Source: Porticoccaceae bacterium (GTDB taxonomy: Bacteria > Pseudomonadota > Gammaproteobacteria > Pseudomonadales > Porticoccaceae). From it: a DNA stretch of 47,823 nt. How positions within the stretch are numbered: the first letter of the stretch is position 1; the number at the start of each line of letters is the position of its first letter. Shown piece by piece: positions 1 to 7,587 of the stretch. The stretch is from assembly GCA_023228865.1 (NCBI GenBank), contig JALOAH010000024.1, positions 1-47,823 of the forward strand. The letters run 5' to 3'. The translations under genes were made by a program, and so were the position numbers. Below the pieces are notes generated by a model. The model ran no database searches. It was not told where the DNA came from and saw only the letters and a program-made list of their open reading frames with translations.

Positions 1-343
1 CCTTGTCGATGACAAATCTGGCGGTGCCCGTGTTGGTGTAACCCGCACTGTTGGCGTCGTCACAGGTAATGCTCACCAGTTCGTAGCCTGGAGTGGCTCC
101 GCTGTCCCAGGCGGTATAGGCGCCCGGCGCCAAACCTGCCAGGCTGATGCTTGCGCCTGCACCAACAGCACCACTGATCACACCCTTAAAGATAAAACTG
201 ACGGTGGGGCTGGCTCCCTCAACGTTCACGCTGATGGTTGCGATACCTTTGTCGGAGGCTGCATTTGAAAGATGTGGAATCAAGGAGAGCGTTAAAGCGA
301 AGACTGTCCATCCGGTTGTGAGTTTTCTTCTTTTAAGATTCAT
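1..343 (-). CDS. Secreted protein, N-terminal part (prealbumin/SpaA-like domain), cut by window edge
   Basis: Reading the minus strand from an ATG at 343 gives 114 codons with no stop before the window edge, so the gene continues outside. It has a clear signal peptide: a basic start (MNLKRRK), a hydrophobic stretch and a likely cut after SNA near residue 28. The ATG is preceded by GAGGG about 7 bases upstream. The mature part contains a GLAPGAYTAWD segment followed by a Cys-Asp-Asp stretch. This resembles the short beta-sandwich repeats (prealbumin-like or SpaA-like) of bacterial surface proteins, where an 'APGTYT' loop is typical. The family call is inference from that pattern. The rest of the protein, including any sorting signal, cannot be seen. 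Confidence 0.6.
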   Translation of the reverse strand, partial: MNLKRRKLTTGWTVFALTLSLIPHLSNAASDKGIATISVNVEGASPTVSFIFKGVISGAVGAGASISLAGLAPGAYTAWDSGATPGYELVSITCDDANSAGYTNTGTARFVIDK

Positions 344-635
344 CTGAGTATTCCCTCATATGAATGGATTGGTTAAAAGAGTATCAACCAGGGTCTGTGA
401 AGTTTCAACTTTGCATTCCTCGGGGAGGAGTGAACCCAAATGGCATTTGGTTATGAAAATTACTTTGCAATCAGAGCCATCAGCTCGCTTCATGGGGTTC
501 GCTCTTTCGCTTGCCCTGGGTGGCAGTCGCGCATAGCTCCTTGCGGTATGGTTTTTGCTTTTCCTTTGGGATGTATGTGTTTCTGTTGTCTGGATCATCT
601 AACCGTGTGAACAGGCGCTTATTCCAGAGGGCGAT
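344..635. other. Intergenic region between divergent genes
   Basis: This 292-base gap separates the divergent secreted-protein gene and the PAS-GGDEF-EAL gene, so it should hold both promoters. I could not identify either with confidence. A minus-strand open frame of 80 codons (356-598) fills most of it. It lacks a plausible ribosome site and any recognisable protein pattern, so I do not call it a gene. Confidence 0.4.
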
Positions 636-2792
636 GTGACAGTCAGAAAAATGATAACCCCGGCAGCGGTAGAGCCTGTTGATCCCACTAATCTATTGTT
701 GACCACCCTTTTAAACGAGCTCGATAGCATGGTTTACCTGTGCCGTCCTGATCGCGCCTGGGCCCTGGAATTTGTCAGCGCAGGCTGCAAGGCGTTAACG
801 GGATATTCGCCGCGCCATTTATTGCACAACCAACGTTTGTCGTTTGTGGATTTGATGCACCAAGAAGATCGCGATCAGGTGCTGGAGGTGATTCGCACAG
901 CGCTCGATCAGAATCAGCCGTTCTCCGTTGAGTACAGAATGCTACACAGGGATGGCAGCGAGCGCTGGGTTTGGGAGAGAGGCCGGGGGTTGGCCGTGGC
1001 GCCAGGTCAGCCGGCGCTGGTACACGGTTTTGTTCAGGATATTAGCGACAGGCATAATCGCGAAAAAGCCCTGGCAGAGGCAGAGCAGCGCTACCGAAGC
1101 ATTTTTGAACACGCCACCGAGGGTATTTTTCAAAGTACTCAGGATGGTCATTACCTTGAGGTGAATCCGGCACTTGCGGCCATTTATGGTTATACGACGC
1201 CGCTGGAAATGGTGAGTGAATTAAAGGATATTGCAAATCAGCTGTATGTGATTCCTGGCCGCAGGAATGAATTTGCCCGTCAGATGCTGGAGGAGGGCAG
1301 GGTTGTTAATTTCGAATCTCAGGTTTATCGCCGCGATGGTGCCGTCATCTGGATTTCGGAAAATGCCCATGAAGTCAGGAATATCGACGGCGAGTTGCTT
1401 TACTATGAGGGCACCGTAGAAGATATCAGCGAGCGCAAGTCCTACGAGCAGCAGATAGCCTACCAGGCCACCCACGATCATCTTACCGATCTGCCCAATC
1501 GCAACAAACTCCGTCACCATATTGATATTGCGATTAAAGAGGCGCGGCGATCCTCCTCCCAGTTAATGGTGGTATTTATCGACCTGGATCACTTCAAAAA
1601 TGTCAATGACAGCCTCGGCCACGGCAGCGGTGATGACCTGATTCGCATCATCGGGTCGCGGTTGCGATCCTGTGTGCGGGATACGGACACAGTTGCCCGT
1701 CTGGGCGGGGATGAATTCGTCATTCTGTCCACCGAAACGTTGAGCGACACCAAGCGGATCAGTTCATTTGTACAGCGGGTGCTGGATGCCATAGAGCAGC
1801 CCTGTATGTTGAGCGGCAAAGAATATCTGATTACCTGCAGCGTCGGCATCAGTCAGTATCCCGTTGATGGCGAAGACGCCGATACCTTATTGAAAAATGC
1901 TGATATGGCCATGTACAAGGCCAAACAAGCCGGACGCAATAATTTCCAGTTTTTTACGAATGACCTCAACGTGCTGATGACCGAGAGGCTCAGGGTTCAG
2001 CAGGATCTCAGGATGGCGCTCAAGGAAAACCAGTTTGAGCTTCACTATCAGCCGCAGTTTGCTGTTGATTCCCTCGCGCTGGTGGGGGTTGAAGCGCTGA
2101 TCAGGTGGAAGCGCTCAACGGATGATGCTCTGGTGCTGCCCGGCAACTTCATTCACCTCGCGGAAGAAATGGGCTTGATAGACTCCCTGGGTTCCTGGGT
2201 CATTGATGAGGCCTGCCGGCAATTGCGCCAGTGGCTCGATCTGGGCTATGAGGTTGTGCCCCTGTCCATCAACCTGTCTGTAAGGCAGTTCCAGCAAGCG
2301 GGGCTGGTGTCGTTGATTAAAGCGGCTATTGATCGCCATGGCATCGACCCTGAATTGCTGGTGTTGGAACTCACCGAAAGCTGCATGGTGTTGGAAGAGC
2401 AGCGATTTATTGATCTGCTGGCCGATCTTAAAGCTTTGGGGCTGGCCATCGCCATTGATGACTTTGGTACGGGTTACTGCAATATCATGGCGTTAAAAAC
2501 CTGGCTTTTTGATTCCCTTAAAATTGATCGCTCATTTATCGCAGGGGTTTCATCCAGCGAAAAAGACCGGGCTATTTACAGTGGCATTGTCGCCATGGCC
2601 AAACACCTGTGTTCGAGTATTGTTGCCGAAGGCGTGGAAACCGCTGAACAATACGAATTTCTCAAGTCTATAGGTTGCAACAAAATTCAGGGATTTTATC
2701 TCGCCAGTCCCCAAACGGCGGTGGATTTCAGCGCCATGCTCAAAAAGGCAGGGAATTCTTTGCTGATCTGCGGTGAAAACAGTTGCGCATAG
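636..2792 (+). CDS. PAS-PAS-GGDEF-EAL cyclic-di-GMP enzyme
   Basis: Soluble 718-residue signalling protein expected to make and/or break cyclic-di-GMP. Two PAS sensor domains lie at about residues 25-140 and 150-270, each ending in a DIS-R/E motif typical of the PAS-to-output linker. The cyclase domain carries an intact GGDEF at 357-361, and an inhibitory-site RxxD (RDTD) sits five residues before it. The phosphodiesterase domain has EAL at 486, an E-x-T-E stretch (ELTES), DDFGTGY at about 608, KIDRSF and AEGVET, so both outputs look catalytically competent. There is no membrane segment. The GTG at 636 follows AGAGGG and is preferred over an ATG five codons later. The direction of net activity cannot be told from sequence. 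Confidence 0.93.
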   Translation: MTVRKMITPAAVEPVDPTNLLLTTLLNELDSMVYLCRPDRAWALEFVSAGCKALTGYSPRHLLHNQRLSFVDLMHQEDRDQVLEVIRTALDQNQPFSVEYRMLHRDGSERWVWERGRGLAVAPGQPALVHGFVQDISDRHNREKALAEAEQRYRSIFEHATEGIFQSTQDGHYLEVNPALAAIYGYTTPLEMVSELKDIANQLYVIPGRRNEFARQMLEEGRVVNFESQVYRRDGAVIWISENAHEVRNIDGELLYYEGTVEDISERKSYEQQIAYQATHDHLTDLPNRNKLRHHIDIAIKEARRSSSQLMVVFIDLDHFKNVNDSLGHGSGDDLIRIIGSRLRSCVRDTDTVARLGGDEFVILSTETLSDTKRISSFVQRVLDAIEQPCMLSGKEYLITCSVGISQYPVDGEDADTLLKNADMAMYKAKQAGRNNFQFFTNDLNVLMTERLRVQQDLRMALKENQFELHYQPQFAVDSLALVGVEALIRWKRSTDDALVLPGNFIHLAEEMGLIDSLGSWVIDEACRQLRQWLDLGYEVVPLSINLSVRQFQQAGLVSLIKAAIDRHGIDPELLVLELTESCMVLEEQRFIDLLADLKALGLAIAIDDFGTGYCNIMALKTWLFDSLKIDRSFIAGVSSSEKDRAIYSGIVAMAKHLCSSIVAEGVETAEQYEFLKSIGCNKIQGFYLASPQTAVDFSAMLKKAGNSLLICGENSCA

Positions 2793-2892
2793 GGAGGTGC
2801 TGGCAAGGCCTGTGAGTAGATCGAAGCCGTTGCTGCGGCTGGTGCTCCCCAGCCATTTCGGAGCGATAACGGACTGGGGAGGCGTCTGATGA

Positions 2893-2922
2893 TTAGCCCG
2901 GCGAAAATGGATGCCGGGTTAA
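2893..2922. terminator. Hairpin between convergent genes
   Basis: A 10-bp stem with one G-U pair (arms TTAGCCCGGC and GCCGGGTTAA, 10-base loop) sits between the end of the PAS-GGDEF-EAL gene and the end of sodB, which converge here. No clear T-run follows on either strand, so it may be a weak bidirectional terminator or simply an RNA 3'-end stabiliser. Confidence 0.4.
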
Positions 2923-2925
2923 TGG

Positions 2926-3507
2926 TTATGCAGAAAAATTGCTGTTAACAAATTCCCAGTTAATCAAGTTAAAGAAATTTTCGACATACTTGGGGCGCAG
3001 GTTGCGGTAGTCGATGTAATAGGCGTGTTCCCAGACATCGCAGGTGAGCAGGGGTGTTTTGCCTTCAGTGAGGGGGCAGCCTGCGGCGCCCATGTTGACG
3101 ATTTCCACGGCGCCGTCACTGTTTTTCACCAGCCAGGTCCAGCCAGAGCCGAAGTTGCCGGCACAGGAGGCGCTGAATTTTTCCTTGAATTCGGCAAAGG
3201 AACCAAAGGCCTTGTTGATGGCGTCGGCGATAGCGCCCGTGGCTTCGCCGCCACCGTTGGGGGTCAGGCAATTCCAGTAGAAGGTGTGGTTCCAGATTTG
3301 CGCAGCGTTGTTGTAGATGCCACCGGATGAGGTTGTGATGATGTCTTCGAGGCTCTTGCCTTCGTATTCGCTGCCTTCAACCAGCTTGTTGAGGTTGACC
3401 ACATAGGTGTTGTGGTGCTTGCCGTAGTGATATTCCAGGGTTTCCTGGGAAATGTGGGGCGCAAGAGCGTCCAGCGCATAGGGAAGTTCGGGAAGTGTAA
3501 ATGCCAT
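2926..3507 (-). CDS. sodB: Superoxide dismutase [Fe]
   Basis: Cytoplasmic enzyme that converts superoxide to hydrogen peroxide and oxygen. The 193-residue protein matches the usual FeSOD length. It shows the N-terminal HH-TYV helix, the AAQIWNHTFYW segment with a metal-ligand His, and DVWEHAYYIDYRN with the Asp and His ligands. Gln in the AAQ segment is the marker of the iron rather than manganese type. I place the start at the ATG at 3507 because AAGGA lies 8 bases upstream. The ATG three codons earlier (3516) would leave almost no spacing from that site. The gene stands alone and converges with the GGDEF-EAL gene. In related bacteria sodB is iron-responsive, but no Fur box was visible here. 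Confidence 0.97.
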   Translation of the reverse strand: MAFTLPELPYALDALAPHISQETLEYHYGKHHNTYVVNLNKLVEGSEYEGKSLEDIITTSSGGIYNNAAQIWNHTFYWNCLTPNGGGEATGAIADAINKAFGSFAEFKEKFSASCAGNFGSGWTWLVKNSDGAVEIVNMGAAGCPLTEGKTPLLTCDVWEHAYYIDYRNLRPKYVENFFNLINWEFVNSNFSA

Positions 3508-3939
3508 GATAGTCATCCTTAAGTTACTGCTAGAAGTAAATGACCTGCCAGGAGCAGCTCAGGGTTGAGGGCTCTAAAATTTCAGGCAGGAAGAAAAAGT
3601 TTCCAACACTGACTGGATTGGAAGCCGCCATTCTAACAAAGACAGAGTAAAAGAGTAGGGTATGTGCGGCGCTGGTTGGCTAACTCCAGCTGACCGGGCA
3701 ATGAGGGTCAACCCTTGCCCTTGCCGTCGGGGTGCGCGGGTTCTGGCGCTGGAGCGCTGCTTGCAGTATGACTGGAGCTTTTATCTCAGTATTTCCGGGT
3801 TGCAGTGCGCGCCAATGGGGTTAGAATGGGGCGTTCGCGCTTGTTCTTCTCTTTATAGCAGCAGGACTGAGTTGCCGGGCTTGCAGGACGATGTACACAC
3901 CAACGGATTGCCATCGACATAACAACAAAGGTAGACACT
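3508..3939. other. Intergenic region, divergent promoters expected
   Basis: This 432-base gap lies between divergent sodB and the PuuD-like gene. It contains a loose inverted pair CCTGCC/GGCAGG close to the sodB side. An open frame at 3662-3922 on the plus strand has no ribosome site and a composition unlike the neighbours. I see no convincing Fur box, riboswitch or RNA gene. Confidence 0.4.
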
Positions 3940-4605
3940 ATGAGTGACATTATCTCCATGAACTTTCTCAACTTCCTTTTCCGCTGGGGGCATTTGCTCT
4001 TTGGTATTACCTGGATAGGCATGCTCTATTACTTCAACTTTGTGCAGGGGGCTTATTTTAAAGAGGGTTCTGCGGAAGCCGTCGCCGACGCCAAGAAAAA
4101 GCTGGCGCCGCGGGCGCTGTGGTGGTTCCGCTGGGGCGCCATGTTCACCTTTATTACCGGTGTTGTGCTGCTGGGCGGCGTGATGCACAACAATGGCCAG
4201 AGCCTGCTCAATGACTACATTGTGATCGGCGCTGTTCTGGGCACGCTGATGTTCCTCAATGTTTGGCTGGTGATCTGGCCCAACCAGCAGGTCGCTCTGG
4301 GTACGAAAGAAGGCGATGGCCCCGTCGCTGGCGCCAAGGCGTTGTTGGCGTCGCGCACCAATGTGCTGTTTTCAGCGCCCATGGCATTTGCGATGCTCGC
4401 CTCTCCCCACCTGGGTTACAGTAGCGGTCATCTGCTTTCCCAGTTGGGTGGCGGCCTGGGCATGTATATTGCTCTGGCGATTATTGCGCTGCTGGAAATC
4501 AATGCCCTGATCGGCAAGCAGGGGCCGTTGACCACAGTCAAAGGTGTGATTCATTGCAGCATCGGGCTTACTGTGGTGCTGGTGGCGGTGTTAAAACTGC
4601 TGTGA
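3940..4605 (+). CDS. PuuD-type (urate oxidase N-terminal family) membrane protein
   Basis: A 221-residue integral membrane protein with about six hydrophobic segments. The start, with FRWGHLLFGITWIGMLYYFN, is the signature of the membrane half of PuuD urate hydroxylase. Several His residues sit in or next to membrane segments (in GHLLFG, VMHNNG, SPHLGY and VIHCS) and could bind haem. Full PuuD proteins add a C-terminal cytochrome c domain. This one ends after the membrane part and has no CxxCH, so a urate-oxidising role is doubtful. No purine-catabolism gene is nearby. AAAGG lies upstream of the ATG, and a strong terminator follows at once, so it is probably transcribed singly. The family assignment is good; the function is unknown. 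Confidence 0.8.
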   Translation: MSDIISMNFLNFLFRWGHLLFGITWIGMLYYFNFVQGAYFKEGSAEAVADAKKKLAPRALWWFRWGAMFTFITGVVLLGGVMHNNGQSLLNDYIVIGAVLGTLMFLNVWLVIWPNQQVALGTKEGDGPVAGAKALLASRTNVLFSAPMAFAMLASPHLGYSSGHLLSQLGGGLGMYIALAIIALLEINALIGKQGPLTTVKGVIHCSIGLTVVLVAVLKLL

Positions 4606-4624
4606 TTTGTTAAGTGATCTCGGT

Positions 4625-4652
4625 AAAAAAGTCGGCTATTGCCGGCTTTTTT
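4625..4652 (+). terminator. Rho-independent terminator
   Basis: A short GC stem (GTCGGC / GCCGGC, with one G-T pair) with a TATT loop is flanked by six A and six T residues. It lies about 20 bases after the stop of the PuuD-like gene. The A/T symmetry would allow it to work in both directions. Confidence 0.85.
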
Positions 4653-4766
4653 GCTTTATGGCCGTGGGCAATCTGGAGCGGGACGCACCGCCGCGGCTAT
4701 CCAAAAGGGGGCAGATTCAGTAAAATTCCCCGCCTTTAACCCCATTCGAGCCAGAGAGATCCCGCC

Positions 4767-6281
4767 ATGACTGTAATCCGCCAGGATGATCTGATCCAGA
4801 GCGTTGCCGATGCCCTGCAATTTATTTCCTATTATCACCCCAAAGACTTTATCGACGCCGTTTACGAGGCCTATCTGCGGGAGGAAAGCCAGGCCGCCAA
4901 AGACGCCATGGCGCAGATTCTCATCAATTCCCGCATGTGCGCGGAAGGTCATCGCCCCATTTGTCAGGATACGGGCATTGTCAGTGTCTTTCTCAAAGTG
5001 GGCATGAATGTTCAGTGGGATGCTGCGTTGAGTGTGGAAGACATGGTCAACGAGGGGGTGCGCCAGGCCTACGCCCATCCAGACAATGTGCTGCGCGCCT
5101 CTGTGCTGGCAGACCCCGATGGTGCCCGCAAAAATACCGGCGATAACACGCCGGCCATGATCACTTACAAGATCGTTCCCGGTGACAAGGTTGAGGTGCA
5201 TGTGGCGGCGAAGGGCGGTGGCTCCGAGGCCAAGACCAAGTTCGCCATGCTCAATCCATCAGATTCTGTGGTCGACTGGGTGTTGTCGGTGGTTCCCACC
5301 ATGGGAGCGGGCTGGTGTCCTCCGGGCATGCTGGGTATCGGCATTGGCGGCACTGCAGATAAAGCCATGCAAATGGCCAAGGAAGCGCTGCTGGATCCCA
5401 TCGATATTCACGATCTGCGCCAGCGCGGCGCCAGCAATCGCGCTGAAGAGCTGCGCCTTGAGCTGATGGACAAGGTCAATCGTCTCGGCATTGGCGCCCA
5501 GGGGCTGGGGGGGCTGACCACCGTACTCGATGTCAAGGTCAAGGATTGTCCCACCCATGCCGCCAACAAGCCGGTGGCCATTATTCCCAATTGCGCGGCA
5601 ACCCGTCACGCTCATTTTACCCTCGATGGTTCCGGTCCTTCCCTGCAGACACCACCCAAACTGGAGGACTGGCCAAAAATCACCTGGGAAGTCAGCAATG
5701 CGCGCCGGGTCAATCTCGATGAGGTTACCAAGGCGGATGTGGCGGACTGGAAACCCGGTGAAACCCTGCTGCTGTCCGGAAAGCTGCTCACCGGCCGCGA
5801 TGCCGCCCACAAGCGCATGGTGGATATGATCGCCAAGGGTGAGGAGCTGCCGGTGGATTTCACCAATCGCATGATTTATTACGTGGGACCCGTTGACCCC
5901 GTGCGCGATGAGGTGGTGGGGCCTGCGGGGCCGACAACGGCGACGCGCATGGATAAATTCACCCGCACCATGCTGGAGAAAACCGGGCTCATCGGCATGG
6001 TTGGCAAAGCTGAGCGGGGCGCCACCGCCATCGAAGCCATCAAGGACAACCGCGCGGTTTACCTGATGGCGGTGGGCGGTTCGGCGTACCTGGTGTCCAA
6101 AGCCATCAAAGGCTCGCGAGTGGTGGGCTTTGCCGATTTGGGTATGGAAGCCATTTACGAATTTGAAGTTGAGGATATGCCCGTTACTGTTGCTGTGGAT
6201 GTCAATGGCGAGTCAGTTCACCAAACCGGTCCCAAACAGTGGCAGGCGATTATTGAGGAAAAAACCCTCAGCCTGGTTTAG
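4767..6281 (+). CDS. fumA: Fumarate hydratase, class I (iron-sulfur)
   Basis: TCA-cycle enzyme that hydrates fumarate to L-malate using an oxygen-sensitive [4Fe-4S] cluster. It is a single 504-residue chain in which the alpha-type N-terminal region (about 10-280) and beta-type C-terminal region (about 300-500) are fused, which separates it from two-subunit tartrate dehydratases. Three conserved cysteine contexts are present for the cluster: PICQDTG, GWCPPG and PNCAATRH. The C-terminal KGSRVVGFADLGMEAIYEF block is typical of the family. The gene is not in an operon: a terminator precedes it and the next gene has its own promoter region. A superoxide-sensitive fumarase near sodB is a sensible pairing, but that link is inference. 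Confidence 0.95.
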   Translation: MTVIRQDDLIQSVADALQFISYYHPKDFIDAVYEAYLREESQAAKDAMAQILINSRMCAEGHRPICQDTGIVSVFLKVGMNVQWDAALSVEDMVNEGVRQAYAHPDNVLRASVLADPDGARKNTGDNTPAMITYKIVPGDKVEVHVAAKGGGSEAKTKFAMLNPSDSVVDWVLSVVPTMGAGWCPPGMLGIGIGGTADKAMQMAKEALLDPIDIHDLRQRGASNRAEELRLELMDKVNRLGIGAQGLGGLTTVLDVKVKDCPTHAANKPVAIIPNCAATRHAHFTLDGSGPSLQTPPKLEDWPKITWEVSNARRVNLDEVTKADVADWKPGETLLLSGKLLTGRDAAHKRMVDMIAKGEELPVDFTNRMIYYVGPVDPVRDEVVGPAGPTTATRMDKFTRTMLEKTGLIGMVGKAERGATAIEAIKDNRAVYLMAVGGSAYLVSKAIKGSRVVGFADLGMEAIYEFEVEDMPVTVAVDVNGESVHQTGPKQWQAIIEEKTLSLV

Positions 6282-6430
6282 CGATCTACTGGCCATCGCT
6301 TTCAAGGGTATTTCTTCTCTTCATCAAACCGGCGGATAGCGACTGAAAGCGTTGCCGCTGGTGTCATTTTTTTGTAAGCAATACCCGTCATGCTCCTGAT
6401 TTGGCACTTTATCGCTAAAGTGTGGACAAC

Positions 6431-6466
6431 TTAACATTTCGTTAAATTAGCTTTCTCCTGTACAAT
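6431..6466 (+). promoter_or_regulatory. Candidate ompA-family promoter with palindrome
   Basis: A perfect palindrome TTAAC-N5-GTTAA (6431-6445) lies just upstream of a good -10 hexamer, TACAAT (6461-6466). It covers the place where the -35 should be, and the -35 itself is poor. This layout suggests a regulator-dependent or repressible promoter for the outer-membrane protein gene that starts about 110 bases downstream. Confidence 0.4.
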
Positions 6467-6578
6467 TTCGCCTTGAGGCTTTTCTATTCAAGGTCTAGTA
6501 TCAGGAAGTTAGGGCACAGTCTAAAGATTGTGCATCAGTATTTTGGATTTTTCATTCAACAAAAACAGGGTGAACATT

Positions 6579-7520
6579 ATGCGTAAGTTAACTACCATGG
6601 TCGGTGCGGCGTTATTGGCAACTGCCTTGACCGCCGGTGCCAATGAAGGTCTCTATCTTGGACCCTCTCTCTCTCACTATTTGCTCGACAAGGAACGTTC
6701 GGTTACTAACGACTCTGAAAACTCCACTGTACTTGGCCTCAACCTGGGTTACAGGTTTGCCGGCCCCTGGGGTGTGGAGCTTGGTTATGGCTCCGATGTT
6801 GGCGGTGAAGATCTGGATGTCATTAAACTGGATGCGCTTTATTTTCTTGAAGCCCGCAATGGCTGGGCGCCCTATTTTGTTGCAGGTTTCTCGGATTTCG
6901 ACCGCGATGACGCCCTGCTTCCCGATGAAGACAGCACCCAGCAGCTGGGCGCGGGCTTTGGTCTCTCCAAAAGCTGGGGCGGTCACTGGGAGTTCCGTGG
7001 TGATGGCCGTTTCCTCCACAAGCTCAGCAGCGGCGCTGATGCCACTGATCTCGCCTTTAACCTGGGGCTGAACTACTACTTTAGCGCTCCTGCAGCAGAA
7101 CCAGCCCCTGCTCCCGTCGCTCAAGCCGAGCCGCAACCCGCACCGCCACCTGCAACCCGCACCATTACTGTGGAGTTGAAAGTGTTGTTTGAATTCGACA
7201 AGGCAGAGGTTCGCTCCATCTATGGTGACGAGCTTGAAGCGGTCGCCAAGGCGATGAAGCAGCACGATGATATCGATCTGGTGCTCGAAGGCCATACAGA
7301 CTCCGTCGGCACTGATGCCTACAACCAGGATCTATCTCAGCGCCGCGTAGACGCCGTAAAAGCGAAACTGGTTGAAATGTACGGTATCTCAGCTGATCGT
7401 GTCAGCACTGTGGGTTACGGCGAAAGCCGCCCGGTTGCCGATAACAGCAGCGATGAAGGCCGCGCTAAAAACCGCCGCGTAATCGGCGCGATGACCTTTG
7501 AAGAAGTGGTAGGCAACTAA
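6579..7520 (+). CDS. OmpA-family outer membrane protein
   Basis: Outer-membrane protein of 313 residues that links the membrane to peptidoglycan. It has a signal peptide (cut near TAGA, residue 21), an N-terminal beta-barrel of about 170 residues with alternating aromatic strands, a Pro/Ala-rich hinge (about 180-205) and a C-terminal OmpA domain. That domain holds FEFDKAEVR, LEGHTDS, NQDLSQRRVDAV and RAKNRRV, which includes the Asp and Arg that bind diaminopimelate. I start it at the ATG at 6579, with AGGG upstream and a proper signal peptide. An in-frame TTG at 6528 would add a polar stretch in front of the signal. The gene is monocistronic, ending in a strong terminator. The barrel is not close enough to a named porin for me to give a symbol. 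Confidence 0.93.
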   Translation: MRKLTTMVGAALLATALTAGANEGLYLGPSLSHYLLDKERSVTNDSENSTVLGLNLGYRFAGPWGVELGYGSDVGGEDLDVIKLDALYFLEARNGWAPYFVAGFSDFDRDDALLPDEDSTQQLGAGFGLSKSWGGHWEFRGDGRFLHKLSSGADATDLAFNLGLNYYFSAPAAEPAPAPVAQAEPQPAPPPATRTITVELKVLFEFDKAEVRSIYGDELEAVAKAMKQHDDIDLVLEGHTDSVGTDAYNQDLSQRRVDAVKAKLVEMYGISADRVSTVGYGESRPVADNSSDEGRAKNRRVIGAMTFEEVVGN

Positions 7521-7536
7521 ACAATTCCTTGTCTAC

Positions 7537-7566
7537 AAAAAAACGGCACCTTCGGGTGCCGTTTTT
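7537..7566 (+). terminator. Rho-independent terminator of the OmpA-family gene
   Basis: A perfect 8-bp stem (ACGGCACC / GGTGCCGT) with a TTCG tetraloop is preceded by an A-run and followed by T residues, 17 bases after the stop codon. Confidence 0.93.
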
Positions 7567-7587
7567 GCATTGGGGGATCAGCATTCA

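Noticed and set aside
356..598. 80-codon minus-strand open frame in the first intergenic gap
   Set aside because: No ribosome site, unusual composition with many Arg/Ser/Pro residues, no recognisable protein pattern, and it lies in a promoter region between divergent genes.
3662..3922. 86-codon open frame upstream of the PuuD-like gene
   Set aside because: No ribosome site, low protein-like character, and it overlaps the expected promoter region.
4767..6281. L-tartrate dehydratase instead of fumarase
   Set aside because: The two subunit regions are fused in a single 504-residue chain as in class I fumarases.
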